Assembly: GCF_030908625.1 (NCBI RefSeq)
Contig: NZ_CP133133.1
Location: forward strand, 1,240,001 to 1,304,000
Reading direction: 5' to 3'
Source: Paludicola sp. MB14-C6
GTDB taxonomy: Bacteria; Bacillota; Clostridia; Oscillospirales; Ruminococcaceae
Length of the DNA stretch: 64,000 nucleotides
Part shown: in pieces, positions 7,930 through 16,741 of the stretch
How positions within the stretch are numbered: the stretch's first letter is position 1
How the letters are laid out: each line of letters begins with the position of its first letter
The notes under the pieces: model-generated
Seen by the model: the letters and a program-made list of their open reading frames with translations, nothing else
Database searches by the model: none
Told to the model about the DNA's origin: nothing
Position numbers and translations under genes: made by a program

Positions 7930-9750
7930 TTATTCTACTGTTACGGATTTTGCAAGATTCCTTGGTTTATCAACATCACATCCACGAAGTACAGCAGTAA
8001 AATAAGCAAATAGTTGTAGCGGTATTACTCCCAAAAGTGGCATAAATATTTCATCCACACTAGGCAAACGTAATAGATACCTTGCAACCTCTTCATTCAC
8101 CGAAAAGCTTTCATTTACAATCAATAAAACCTTTGCACCACGTGTTGTTACTTCTTTTATATTACTGATTGTTTTTTCAAACAAATGAGCTTGCGTAGCA
8201 ATTGCAATTACAGGAACATTATCTGTAATCAACGAAATGGTTCCATGTTTTAATTCTCCTGCAGCATAAGCTTCACTATGAATATATGAAATCTCTTTCA
8301 GCTTTAATGAGCCTTCTTGTGAAAGAGCATAATCTATTCCACGCCCTAAGAAAAATAAGTCATTTGCATTTTGAAAACGAGATGCATAATATTTGCATTT
8401 TTCAGAATGCTCCAATATCTCGTTTACTTTTTCGGGAATCATTTGCAGCATTTTGCAATACTCTGCTATACTTTCTTTTAATACCGTTTCTTTCACCAGT
8501 GCAAGTTTGAATGCGAACAAATACATAATTGACATTTGCACTGTATATGCCTTTGTACTTGCAACTGCAATTTCCGGCCCAGCCCAAGTATAAATTACAC
8601 TATCTGCTTCACGAGCAATAGAAGAACCAACAACATTTACAATTGCCAAAGTGTGTACTCCTGCTTGCTTTGCAAGTCGTAAAGCTGCTAATGTATCAGC
8701 TGTTTCTCCTGATTGCGAAATAATAATGACCAAATCATTTTGATTGATAATGGGATTGCTATACCGAAATTCAGAAGCAATTACGCAGTCCGTTTGCACT
8801 CTGCATAGCTTTTCGATTACGTTTTTACCTATTAAACCAGCATGCATTGCAGTTCCACAAGCAACAATATGAATCTTTTGAACGCTTTTTAAAAAGCTGT
8901 CTGTAAGTGTTTCTACTCCTAAATCAGGTAAACCGTTCTTTATTCTTGGAGAAACGGTTTTCCGCAAAGCCTCGGGTTGTTCAAATATTTCTTTTAACAT
9001 AAAATGAGGGTATCCACCCTTTTCTGCTGACTCAATATCCCAATCAGCAGTAAAAATATCTTTTGAAACAGGCTCTTGATCTAAATTAACAATCGAAACG
9101 TTTTCTCTTGTTATTGTTGCAATTTCATTTTCTTCTATTAAGTAATAATTTTTTGTATACTTTAAAATTGCAGGAATATCCGATGCGATATAATTTTCAT
9201 TTTCCCCAATCCCAATAATCAGCGGACTATCTTTTCTTACTGCATAGATTTGATTTGGATAATCATGAAAAATAATTCCTAATGCATATGAACCTTTTAA
9301 TACAGTAATTACTTTTTTGATTGCTTCAAATGGATTGCCTTTATAATAATAATCAATCATCTTTGCAATAATTTCCGTATCGGTTTCTGATTCAAATTCA
9401 TAGCCTTTACGAATAAGCTTTGCTTTTAATTCTAAATAATTTTCAATAATACCGTTATGGACAATGGATACGTTTTTATTTCCATGAGGATGTGAATTCA
9501 CATCAGATGGCTCTCCATGAGTTGCCCATCTTGTATGACCTATTCCACAGGTGCCTTTCGGACGATACTCTTTTTCCATTTTCTCTTCTAAATCGTCAAG
9601 CCTTCCTTTGGCTTTCACTACCTTAATGTCTGTTCCTTCAAAAATAGCAACACCTGAGGAATCATAACCTCGATACTCCAACTTTCTTAATCCGTCCACT
9701 AATACTGTAGCCGAATCTTTGTCACCTACATAGCCGACAATTCCACACAT
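7930..9750 (-). CDS. glmS: Glutamine--fructose-6-phosphate aminotransferase (isomerising)
   Basis: Makes glucosamine-6-phosphate from fructose-6-phosphate and glutamine, the entry step to UDP-GlcNAc and peptidoglycan. The 606-residue protein starts MCGIVGYVGD, so Cys2 is the N-terminal nucleophile of the class II glutamine amidotransferase domain (1-about 220). Two SIS sugar-isomerase domains follow (SQSGETADT in the first), and the protein ends with the expected PRNLAKSVTVE tail. AAAGGAGA precedes the ATG. Its mRNA leader contains a glmS ribozyme, so expression should fall when GlcN6P is high. Confidence 0.98.
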   Translation of the reverse strand: MCGIVGYVGDKDSATVLVDGLRKLEYRGYDSSGVAIFEGTDIKVVKAKGRLDDLEEKMEKEYRPKGTCGIGHTRWATHGEPSDVNSHPHGNKNVSIVHNGIIENYLELKAKLIRKGYEFESETDTEIIAKMIDYYYKGNPFEAIKKVITVLKGSYALGIIFHDYPNQIYAVRKDSPLIIGIGENENYIASDIPAILKYTKNYYLIEENEIATITRENVSIVNLDQEPVSKDIFTADWDIESAEKGGYPHFMLKEIFEQPEALRKTVSPRIKNGLPDLGVETLTDSFLKSVQKIHIVACGTAMHAGLIGKNVIEKLCRVQTDCVIASEFRYSNPIINQNDLVIIISQSGETADTLAALRLAKQAGVHTLAIVNVVGSSIAREADSVIYTWAGPEIAVASTKAYTVQMSIMYLFAFKLALVKETVLKESIAEYCKMLQMIPEKVNEILEHSEKCKYYASRFQNANDLFFLGRGIDYALSQEGSLKLKEISYIHSEAYAAGELKHGTISLITDNVPVIAIATQAHLFEKTISNIKEVTTRGAKVLLIVNESFSVNEEVARYLLRLPSVDEIFMPLLGVIPLQLFAYFTAVLRGCDVDKPRNLAKSVTVE

Positions 9751-9830
9751 AAAAAATCTCCTTTTTATTTTATTATGTACAAAAAGAAAATTTTATTGAT
9801 ATATATGTATTTTAGCATACAACAACAAAG

Positions 9831-9853
9831 GCATAATGAAATATCCATTATGC
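9831..9853 (-). other. Hairpin in the glmS leader
   Basis: A perfect 8-bp inverted repeat GCATAATG (9831-9838) and CATTATGC (9846-9853) with a 7-base loop lies between the ribozyme and the glmS start codon. On the minus strand it is followed by CTTTG rather than a clear T run, so I do not call it a terminator. Confidence 0.45.
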
Positions 9854-9864
9854 TTCGTTTGCTA

Positions 9865-10061
9865 TTTCAATAACACTAATTCACCCTTTTGTCTAACGCA
9901 TTGCTCCGTTTCTTTGTAGGTGCTTTCGACTGTGTCAGCCGTTGATGCATCCGCCGAATTTTCGATAACATCAATCCTCGTCAACCTGTATGCATACTCA
10001 TTTCATTTAAAATCATTAAAGAATAATTGCAAAGATAATTAGTATTACAGGTTCTGGCGCT
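9865..10061 (-). promoter_or_regulatory. glmS ribozyme (GlcN6P-dependent self-cleaving riboswitch)
   Basis: On the minus strand the leader begins with the cleavage-site sequence AGCGCCAGAAC; the cut is expected between 10061 and 10060. It continues with the highly conserved core ACAGGTTGACGAGGATTG, GTTATCGAAAATTCGGCGGAT and ACGGCTGAC, and a downstream AAAGGGTGA element. Glucosamine-6-phosphate is the coenzyme for cleavage, and the cut mRNA is then degraded in known cases. It lies about 115 bases ahead of glmS, the expected partner. The 3' boundary is approximate. Confidence 0.95.
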
Positions 10062-10090
10062 TTCTTATATTTTCTAATTGTACATTCGCT

Positions 10091-10120
10091 ATTATATCAT
10101 TATATTCGATGCTTATACAA
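10091..10120 (-). promoter_or_regulatory. Probable promoter of the glmS transcript
   Basis: On the minus strand TTGTAT (10120-10115), an 18-base spacer and TATAAT (10096-10091). It lies about 30 bases upstream of the ribozyme cleavage site, as expected for a short 5' piece before the cut. Confidence 0.55.
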
Positions 10121-10190
10121 GAAGTATCTTATTCCAATTATTTAGCATAAATAGCTTTTGTATAACTGTATAGCTTATCTATTCAGCTGC

Positions 10191-10216
10191 AAAAAAGCTT
10201 CCCTTTAAGGGAAGCT
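10191..10216 (-). terminator. Intrinsic terminator of the nucleosidase gene
   Basis: On the minus strand an 8-bp stem AGCTTCCC/GGGAAGCT (10216-10209 with 10203-10196) is followed by at least five T. It lies about 50 bases beyond the stop codon at 10265. Confidence 0.85.
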
Positions 10217-10264
10217 CAGCTTATATTTTGCAATCATTTACTTTATCAAAAGTCGAAGCTTCTC

Positions 10265-10984
10265 TTATTGACAAGTTTTTTGCTTAGTTTCACTCATTAA
10301 ATTTTCGATTAAAGTAATTGCTACTCTACAAGCTGCATCATTTGCTTTACATTGATTTGCATCAAACATTTTTGCAGCATTATTATCTGCTGTATTTGAG
10401 ATACCTTTTACACAAACAAATGGAATATTACTTGAATTAGCAACTTCTCCGATACAACCTACTTCGCAATCTACAAAATCGCCGCAGAAAGTACATCGTA
10501 TTGCTTTCGCTTTTACTGTATTGGATACAAACATATCGGCTGTACAAAATCTACCTGTTGTAAATTGATATTCATTTGTTCTACAAGCATTCTGTGCCGC
10601 TTTTATCATGTTGCTATTCGCACACGTTGTTCCGCAACGTGTTCCAGGAAGTACGGTTACGGGGCAGCCGATTGCGCTAAAATCTACATCATATTGCAAT
10701 GCATTTGATGAAATTGCCATCGTCCCCGGTGGTGCATTATTTCCTATTAAAGATCCGCAATTTCCAACACCAATTATTTGGGTTATTGGATAGTTTCCTA
10801 AAACAACGCCAATACCTCTTCCTACATTTACTTTTCCATAGCCAATAACTGCGACAATGACACTGTTACCACTCAGTAACGTTTCATAGATTGTTATACC
10901 ATCTTTTTTACAAACTTTAAATATTTGAGCCGTTTTCAACAGCATCTTTACTTCTTGCTCTTCTGTGCCAAAAACACAAATCAT
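10265..10984 (-). CDS. Cys-rich nucleoside phosphorylase/MTA-SAH nucleosidase homologue
   Basis: The 239-residue protein has the phosphorylase-superfamily (PNP_UDP_1) pattern: an N-terminal GTEEQEV with the conserved Glu, a GVGNCGSL glycine motif, DFVDCEVGCIGEVA carrying the ribose-binding Glu, and KGISNTAD near the end. Two things are odd. The position that is the catalytic Asp in MTA/SAH nucleosidases (ISD) is Asn here (ISN). The protein also has 16 cysteines (nearly 7 per cent), far more than its neighbours. It may act on another nucleoside or as a phosphorylase. AGAGG precedes the ATG, and the gene is monocistronic with its own terminator. Confidence 0.75.
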   Translation of the reverse strand: MICVFGTEEQEVKMLLKTAQIFKVCKKDGITIYETLLSGNSVIVAVIGYGKVNVGRGIGVVLGNYPITQIIGVGNCGSLIGNNAPPGTMAISSNALQYDVDFSAIGCPVTVLPGTRCGTTCANSNMIKAAQNACRTNEYQFTTGRFCTADMFVSNTVKAKAIRCTFCGDFVDCEVGCIGEVANSSNIPFVCVKGISNTADNNAAKMFDANQCKANDAACRVAITLIENLMSETKQKTCQ

Positions 10985-11176
10985 TATGTAACCTCTTTTC
11001 TATTACTTGATTGCTTCATTATATGCAGTAAAATCAGAAATTGGAAGTAACAAAAAAATATCCGTAACAACAATTCTTTAGGTGGTTGCATAATTAGAAT
11101 TATTATTTAAAAACCAATCAAATCCGTTTTAAAGGAAATATATACCTGTTAAATTCAGCTACAATGATACGAAAAC

Positions 11177-11206
11177 GATACAAAATTGATGCATTTATCT
11201 TGTATC
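11177..11206 (+). other. Inverted repeat upstream of the amidase gene
   Basis: GATACAA (11177-11183) and TTGTATC (11200-11206) form a 7-bp inverted repeat with a 16-base spacer, preceded by a related GATAC at 11166-11170. It lies about 45 bases before the amidase start and could be an operator or leader hairpin. The rest of 10985-11250 shows no gene and no convincing promoter. Confidence 0.3.
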
Positions 11207-11250
11207 ATGAATTTGCAAACCCAATCTAGTAGTTTTTAGGAGTGATGAAA

Positions 11251-12066
11251 GTGGTAAACAGGAACGAACATTTACAAAATAGGCGTCCCCTATCCAGAAA
11301 ATATATCAAAAAGAAAAATAGACATAGATTTTTATTATTAAGTATTTGTATTATAGTCTCAGCAATAACTCTTTTGGTTTCTTCTTGTATGAAAATCTAC
11401 AAAGCCAATAGCTTAGCCCAAAACAAGCCTGCTCCCATTACCCAATCTCAAAAGAAAACCGTTTCTGCTGTAAAAACATCAAATGCACCATTATCAGGCA
11501 AAAGAATCGTTGTCGATGCAGGGCATGGTGGAAAAGATCCCGGAACAATCAGCCCAAATAATAAAACCTATGAAGCAAATCTAAATTTAATGATAGCCTA
11601 TAAGCTAAAAGATGCCCTCGAAAAAATGGGTGTTGAAGTTATTATGACAAGAACAAAAGAAATTACACAGAAATTAGGAACCAACACTAAGTTAGAATTA
11701 GAAAACCGTGGAAATATGATTGAAAAAGCAAATGCTGACATGGTACTCAGCGTTCATCAAAATTTTAATGAAGATAATAGCCAGATAAGTGGTGTTCAAA
11801 TAATATGTAGAACTGAACAGTCAGTTGCTTTAGCGGATTTTTTACAAAAAGCTTTTAATAAAGAGCTAAATAAAAGATTAAATTACATTAAAGATAAATA
11901 TATTTTATTAGCATATGGCCAACAACCAAGCGTTATTGTTGAATGCGGATTTTTATCAAACCCACAAGAAGAACAACTATTAACAACAGACAAATATCAG
12001 CAGCGCTTAATTGATATATTGATTAAGCAAGTGAAATTATATTTTCAACAAGATAATATTACATAG
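11251..12066 (+). CDS. N-acetylmuramoyl-L-alanine amidase (Amidase_3)
   Basis: Cleaves the amide between N-acetylmuramic acid and L-alanine in peptidoglycan. AGGAG (11238-11242) best fits GTG 11251 (spacing eight); GTG 11242 and ATG 11245 are in frame but too close to it. The 271-residue protein has a basic N-terminus, one membrane helix (about 28-47), a short linker and an Amidase_3 domain from about 83. Zinc ligands are His92 (DAGHGG), Glu108 (YEANLN) and His169 (SVHQNF), with catalytic Glu231 (VECGFLSNP). There are no SH3 or repeat domains. The size and anchor resemble CwlD-type sporulation/germination amidases, but that role is inferred. Confidence 0.9.
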   Translation: MVNRNEHLQNRRPLSRKYIKKKNRHRFLLLSICIIVSAITLLVSSCMKIYKANSLAQNKPAPITQSQKKTVSAVKTSNAPLSGKRIVVDAGHGGKDPGTISPNNKTYEANLNLMIAYKLKDALEKMGVEVIMTRTKEITQKLGTNTKLELENRGNMIEKANADMVLSVHQNFNEDNSQISGVQIICRTEQSVALADFLQKAFNKELNKRLNYIKDKYILLAYGQQPSVIVECGFLSNPQEEQLLTTDKYQQRLIDILIKQVKLYFQQDNIT

Positions 12067-12119
12067 ATATCATCGTTCTCTTTATATAAAACTCACTTAG
12101 CATGCTACCTCGCAATCGG

Positions 12120-12147
12120 AAAAAGCTCCCCTTTTGGGGAGCTTTTT
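12120..12147. terminator. Bidirectional terminator between amidase and oxidoreductase
   Basis: A 12-bp perfect stem AAAAAGCTCCCC (12120-12131) with GGGGAGCTTTTT (12136-12147) around TTTT. The T and A arms serve both directions. It touches the stop codon of the minus-strand gene ending at 12148. Confidence 0.92.
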
Positions 12148-13542
12148 CTATCTTAAATCAGAACCGTATGTAATCATTTTCTCTCGAACAATTGCGCCAT
12201 CTACTTGGTTTGCTGCTTTGTTTTCCTTTGCTCCAATTGCAGCACCGATTCCTACTGCTTCCCCCATATAACGGCATGTGTGTTGTACTCGTACAGTGGA
12301 TTGCACATAAAAATCAAACCCTGCACAGCGACCTGCAACAAGCAAGTTATCAATACCCTTTACAATCAAGCTTCGATATGGAATAGTGAAGTACTGTTCA
12401 TTTAACGGTAAAGACTTATTATACGATTTTTGAGTCAGTGCTTCATCTTTTGCTCCGTGAATATCAATTTCATAATCACTCATAGCTATTGCATCTGGGT
12501 ATTTTGTGTAATTCATAACATCATCAATACCTAATTGATATTCTGTTACGATATTACGACTTTCACGAACACCCAACATTGGAGCAATTTGTCCAATAGA
12601 GCTATTTTCAAATCCAGGAATAAACTTTTGAAAGCAAGTTGCCAAGCGCACAATGGATTGCTTGCCTTCTATGGATTTCTTGGTCATATAAATAGGATCA
12701 ATTGCATTTTTGCTATCTCCCAGTTCCGGACAGTTAAAACTGATTGCTGTTGGATTACCCGGCATAGAAAACAATTGAACATAATGAATATCTTGCTCTG
12801 TTACATATCCTTCTTTGCATTTTTCTTCTAAAACTCGATCAAGCGTTTTGCTCAAGTTACCTCGATATGTTGAAAGCAATGGAGGACGAGTATATCCGTC
12901 TGCTTGTCCACCTTGCTCGAGAAATTCACCAAAGCGATTCATATCAACGCCCACCATCTCAAAGCGAAGTGATACCGATTGATTCTTTCCGTTTTGATTG
13001 CCTTTTGTATAGCCTGCTCCAACCAAAACCGCTAAATCTCCATCTCCTGTACAATCAATAAATTGTTTTGCCGTAATTGCCTCTAGTCCTGCCTTATTTG
13101 TTACAATTATGGCTTTTATCTTTTGTTCATCCATAACCGCATCTACAAATGAAGTATGATAAAGCAAATCACAACCGTTTTCTATTGCTAATTCTTCAAG
13201 TTCGACTTTTAACATCTCTGTATCAAACCAGCTGCTGTTGTTGCCATCATACTTATGAGCAAAGCCCTTTGCTTGTAAACGCAAGCGGATTTCTTTGCTA
13301 ATTGAGCTTTCTGCATTTCCCTCTTTCATACCCTCAGGCATAATTGGTGTAACCAATGCCATAGTTTGGCTACCGCCTAAGCACCCATAACGTTCCACAA
13401 TGAGTGCTTTTGCACCTTCTCTTGCTGCTGCAATTCCCGCAATTGCACCAGCTGTTCCACCGCCCAATATCACTACATCATATTCATAACGGACTGGAAT
13501 TTCTTTTTTGGACATAAAAATAGTACTCAAAGTTATCCCCAC
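12148..13542 (-). CDS. FAD-dependent oxidoreductase (FAD_oxidored family)
   Basis: The protein of about 464 residues has an N-terminal FAD-binding motif DVVILGGGTAGAIAGIAAAREG and a downstream ERYGCLGG, typical of the FAD_oxidored (PF12831) group. FIDCTGDGDLAVLVGA and a C-terminal DNLLVAGRCAGFDF also fit that family. The start is uncertain: GTG 13542, TTG 13530 (after GGGG at a fair spacing) and ATG 13515 are all possible, and only residues before the FAD motif change. It lies 64 bases upstream of dpaB in the opposite order to a shared transcript, so dpaA-dpaB could read into it. The substrate is unknown. Confidence 0.82.
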   Translation of the reverse strand: MGITLSTIFMSKKEIPVRYEYDVVILGGGTAGAIAGIAAAREGAKALIVERYGCLGGSQTMALVTPIMPEGMKEGNAESSISKEIRLRLQAKGFAHKYDGNNSSWFDTEMLKVELEELAIENGCDLLYHTSFVDAVMDEQKIKAIIVTNKAGLEAITAKQFIDCTGDGDLAVLVGAGYTKGNQNGKNQSVSLRFEMVGVDMNRFGEFLEQGGQADGYTRPPLLSTYRGNLSKTLDRVLEEKCKEGYVTEQDIHYVQLFSMPGNPTAISFNCPELGDSKNAIDPIYMTKKSIEGKQSIVRLATCFQKFIPGFENSSIGQIAPMLGVRESRNIVTEYQLGIDDVMNYTKYPDAIAMSDYEIDIHGAKDEALTQKSYNKSLPLNEQYFTIPYRSLIVKGIDNLLVAGRCAGFDFYVQSTVRVQHTCRYMGEAVGIGAAIGAKENKAANQVDGAIVREKMITYGSDLR

Positions 13543-13606
13543 TTTCTGGTTATAGTAAATTAACTTATGAGTACCAGTATATTTTTATAATAGTATTTTG
13601 TCAATG

Positions 13607-14197
13607 CTATTCTTCGTTTAAATATGGTCCAAGTATCATTGGCTCTATTTGTTTGCCGTTTTGCGCTGCCTCTAACGTTTTTTCAATATCACAAAACCTT
13701 GCAACTAAAGAGCATGGTTTGATTTTATGGTTATCTTGACCCATTGGAACAAAATACATATATTTTAAGCTTTGTAATATTCCAATATTTTTTGCGCTCC
13801 CACTTAACGCATCATTTGAGGATACTGCTAATACAACGGGTAGATGATTGCGCAAATGGCTTTTAACCGCCATAGTAACAGGGGTATCAGTAATCGAATT
13901 TGCTAGTTTTGCCAAAGTGTTTCCTGTACAAGGTGACACCAACATAATATCGGTCATATGCGTTGGTCCAATTGGCTCAGCATCTTCAATTGTACGGATT
14001 ACTGGCTTTTTACAAATTGACTCCATTTCGGCAATAAAATCTGCTGCTTTTCCAAATCGAGTGTTGATTGAAGCTGCATTAAAGGACATGATTGGTTGAA
14101 TATCATACTTTTTTGAAAGCTCTCGCATTATTTCAATATTTTGTTTAAATGTGCAAAAAGAGCCGCAAAAGCAATAGCCTAACTTTATTTTAGTCAA
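13607..14197 (-). CDS. dpaB: Dipicolinate synthase subunit B
   Basis: Flavoprotein-like subunit of the enzyme that makes dipicolinic acid from the lysine-pathway intermediate dihydroxy-tetrahydrodipicolinate, in the mother cell during sporulation. The start is taken as TTG 14197: GAGGAGG lies seven bases upstream within the end of dpaA, and this gives 196 residues, close to the usual 200 of SpoVFB. Motifs are GYCFCGSFCTF near the N-terminus and LVSPCTGNTLAKLANSITDT plus AVSSNDALS in the middle. It overlaps dpaA by eight bases, indicating translational coupling. Confidence 0.95.
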   Translation of the reverse strand: MTKIKLGYCFCGSFCTFKQNIEIMRELSKKYDIQPIMSFNAASINTRFGKAADFIAEMESICKKPVIRTIEDAEPIGPTHMTDIMLVSPCTGNTLAKLANSITDTPVTMAVKSHLRNHLPVVLAVSSNDALSGSAKNIGILQSLKYMYFVPMGQDNHKIKPCSLVARFCDIEKTLEAAQNGKQIEPMILGPYLNEE

Positions 14198-15074
14198 GAT
14201 GTATCCTCCTCTCAGCCTCAACGTTTTGGATTGTTTCATAAATAATTTTTCCTGCAGATACTGGCGCTACTTTTCCTGGAAGTGAAAGTGCCCAAATTGT
14301 TTTTAATCCCATTTCTCTTGCAATTGTAAAATCTATTCCACCCGGTTTTGATGCTAAATCAATCAACAAACAGTTTTCATCAACCTTTGATAAAATCTCT
14401 TCATTTAATACCATTGCTGGTACAGTATTGATTACAACATCTTGATTTAAAATATGGGATGCAATATCATGCGTTGAAATTGCTTTTGCTCCGGCTATTT
14501 CAATCCAAGCATAATCTGAATACTTTCTTGCACTCACCGTTACCTTTGCACCCATGGCAATTAAACGTGGCGTCAATACTTTTGTAATTCTGCCATTACC
14601 AATCAACAGACAGCGTGTTCCATAAACGGTAGTTGGCAGCTCTTCCATCAAAATTTGGATGGTACCTTCCGCAGTAGGAACAGCATTTAACACTGCTAAC
14701 TCTTCACGATCCAAATAATCTAAATACCAAAGCTTTTTCTCTTCTAAATGCTGCTTCATATTTAAGGATAGCTTACCGCCATATACAGCGGTTTTTTCAT
14801 CTGCTAAACACAGTACATCATCTATCAATAAATTTTTACTACTAAAAGGACAGTTTATTGTGTTATTATCAAGACTTGCTGGCATTGGTAATATTATGTA
14901 GTCAAAAGCTACATTTTTCATAATCAATTCATCCACAGTAGTCTTTAAATGAGAAATTCCACTTCCTTGTTCAAGCCCGACACAGAACACTTTATTATTT
15001 TTATCAAAAAGCTTTGCTAAGGACATTTGCCTTAAATCGCCACCTGCTACTAATATTGTTTTGTTTTGAATCAT
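14190..15074 (-). CDS. dpaA: Dipicolinate synthase subunit A
   Basis: NAD(P)-binding dehydrogenase-like subunit of dipicolinate synthase; with DpaB it supplies the calcium chelator of the spore core. The 294-residue length matches SpoVFA. The N-terminal ILVAGGDLRQ and the second nucleotide-binding segment CLLIGNGRITKVL fit the family, and the C-terminus contains LIDLASKPGG. AAAGGAG lies before the ATG. A CATAAGATG sequence on the minus strand (15131-15123) resembles a sigma-K -10 element, but the -35 is weak, so mother-cell control is inferred from the gene's known role. The lysine genes often found beside it in Bacillus are absent here. Confidence 0.95.
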   Translation of the reverse strand: MIQNKTILVAGGDLRQMSLAKLFDKNNKVFCVGLEQGSGISHLKTTVDELIMKNVAFDYIILPMPASLDNNTINCPFSSKNLLIDDVLCLADEKTAVYGGKLSLNMKQHLEEKKLWYLDYLDREELAVLNAVPTAEGTIQILMEELPTTVYGTRCLLIGNGRITKVLTPRLIAMGAKVTVSARKYSDYAWIEIAGAKAISTHDIASHILNQDVVINTVPAMVLNEEILSKVDENCLLIDLASKPGGIDFTIAREMGLKTIWALSLPGKVAPVSAGKIIYETIQNVEAERRIHLD

Positions 15075-15206
15075 AATAACTACTCCTTTTTCAATAGTAA
15101 CCCGTATATTCTAATCACATTACATCTTATGAAAACAGCAGGTTATGGGTTCATTATTTTTAACGTTTTTTTATTGGTAAATGATATAACAAATTGTCTA
15201 AATTCC

Positions 15207-15235
15207 TTTACTTTTACTAAATTGGTCTATATAAT
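15207..15235 (+). promoter_or_regulatory. Probable promoter of the MATE gene
   Basis: TTTACT (15207-15212), a 17-base spacer and TATAAT (15230-15235). It lies about 42 bases before the ATG at 15278. The -35 box is a 4 of 6 match. Confidence 0.55.
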
Positions 15236-15277
15236 GAAATGATAGATATAAATATAGAATAAAGATGGGATATGCTT

Positions 15278-16687
15278 ATGAAACCTTTTACGAAATTTAA
15301 AAGTCAAAATGAAGAAACACGTCTTTCTCATTTTCTAACCAATCAATTAGGGAGCAAGCATTTTACATATAAACAAATACTTTCAATGCTTGTCCCTTTA
15401 ATATTAGATCAGTTTTTTATCTTTTTTATTGGTACCCTTACTACGTTTATGATTAGTGCTTCCGGCGAAGACTCTGTAGCTGCGGTAACACTTGTAGGTC
15501 CAATTACTTTTTTAATTGTGGCGTTGTTTTCTTCTGTTAGTGCAGGAGGCACAGTTATAGTTGCCCAATATAAAGGAAAAGGCGACGAAAAGCAAATGCG
15601 CAGAGCCGCAGGTCAAGTTGTATTAACCACTTTTCTTGTTGCAACCATTGGAAGCTTGATTTTAATTTTGTTTGCTGAACCAATCATCAATACCCTGTTT
15701 CATAGTGCCGACCCCACTGTTAAATTAAAAGCAAAAAACTATATGATAGGAATTTGCTTATCCAATCCTGCATTTTCTATTTTCAATGGTATATTTAACG
15801 TTTTACGTGGTGTGGGTGACACAAAAACCTGCTTACGTTTAACAATCGTCATAAACGTCATCCACTTATTTGCAAGCTATTTGTTTATCAACATTTGCAA
15901 ACTCGATATTCTTGGAACGGCAATCTCTTTGAATCTTGCTCGCTTTATTGGATGTGCTATTGCTTTATATTTGATATTACGACCTAACGACATCTTAACT
16001 TTAAAATTAAAAGATATGTTTCAGTTCCGTTGGTCAATACAAAAAGCAATTATTAAAATTGGTATTCCGTTTTCGTTGGAACAAGTTTTCTTTAACTTAG
16101 GAAGAATGTTAACCCAAGTTTATATGATTCAATTAGGTCAATCTGCAATTGCTGCTGATGCAATTGCTTCATCTGGTTCTAACTTATTTTATAGTGCAGG
16201 ATTTGCTGTTGCAACATTAGCAATCACTGTTGTCGGCCAATGTATTGGTGCGGGAGATATCAAGCAAGCCAAAAAATACGGCAAAAAGCTAATTGGACTT
16301 GGAACAGTTTGTATGCTAATCAGCGTAGCAGTTTTATATCCGTTTATGCCGTTGATTATAAAGCTATCCAACCCATCTGCTACCATCATCCCAATGATTC
16401 ACCAAGCTATGTTAATCGGTGTCATTGCAATTCCATTTTTCTGGTCATCATCTTATGTTATGCCAAGCGTTCTACGTGCAGGCGGTGACGCAGGATTTAC
16501 TTCTATCGTTTCATTGGTTATTATGTGGATTGCTCGTGTTGCTTTAGGTTATATTCTTGCTATTACATTAGGCTTAGGTTTAAATGGAATGTGGATTAGC
16601 ATGGGTGTTGAATGGGCAGCTCGTGCAATTATATTCCAAATTCGATTTAAAGGCGATAAATGGCATAAGAAGAATTTAATCGCTTAA
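15278..16687 (+). CDS. MATE-family multidrug/metabolite efflux protein
   Basis: A membrane transporter that in this family exchanges Na+ or H+ for drugs or metabolites. The start is ATG 15278, seven bases after ATGGGA; ATG 15272 is too close. The 469-residue protein has about twelve hydrophobic helices in two homologous halves, with the MATE hallmarks SSVSAGGTVIVAQYKGKGDE in the first half and TVVGQCIGAGDIKQAKKYGKK in the second. VMPSVLRAGGDAGFTS near the C-terminus is also typical. It is transcribed divergently from dpaA and ends in a strong terminator. The substrate is unknown. Confidence 0.93.
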   Translation: MKPFTKFKSQNEETRLSHFLTNQLGSKHFTYKQILSMLVPLILDQFFIFFIGTLTTFMISASGEDSVAAVTLVGPITFLIVALFSSVSAGGTVIVAQYKGKGDEKQMRRAAGQVVLTTFLVATIGSLILILFAEPIINTLFHSADPTVKLKAKNYMIGICLSNPAFSIFNGIFNVLRGVGDTKTCLRLTIVINVIHLFASYLFINICKLDILGTAISLNLARFIGCAIALYLILRPNDILTLKLKDMFQFRWSIQKAIIKIGIPFSLEQVFFNLGRMLTQVYMIQLGQSAIAADAIASSGSNLFYSAGFAVATLAITVVGQCIGAGDIKQAKKYGKKLIGLGTVCMLISVAVLYPFMPLIIKLSNPSATIIPMIHQAMLIGVIAIPFFWSSSYVMPSVLRAGGDAGFTSIVSLVIMWIARVALGYILAITLGLGLNGMWISMGVEWAARAIIFQIRFKGDKWHKKNLIA

Positions 16688-16697
16688 TAACTATAAT

Positions 16698-16741
16698 AAA
16701 ATAGAGCCCTAGTTTTCTTTTGAAAACTAGGGCTCTATTTT
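16698..16741. terminator. Bidirectional terminator between MATE and comFB genes
   Basis: A 20-bp perfect stem (16698-16717 with 16722-16741) around TTTT, with A-rich and T-rich outer ends so that it works both ways. Its right arm overlaps the stop codon of the minus-strand ComFB gene. Confidence 0.93.

Noticed and set aside
15123..15131. Sigma-K -10 element for dpaA (CATAAGATG on the minus strand)
   Set aside because: The -35 AC element is not convincing at the right spacing, so it is mentioned only under dpaA.
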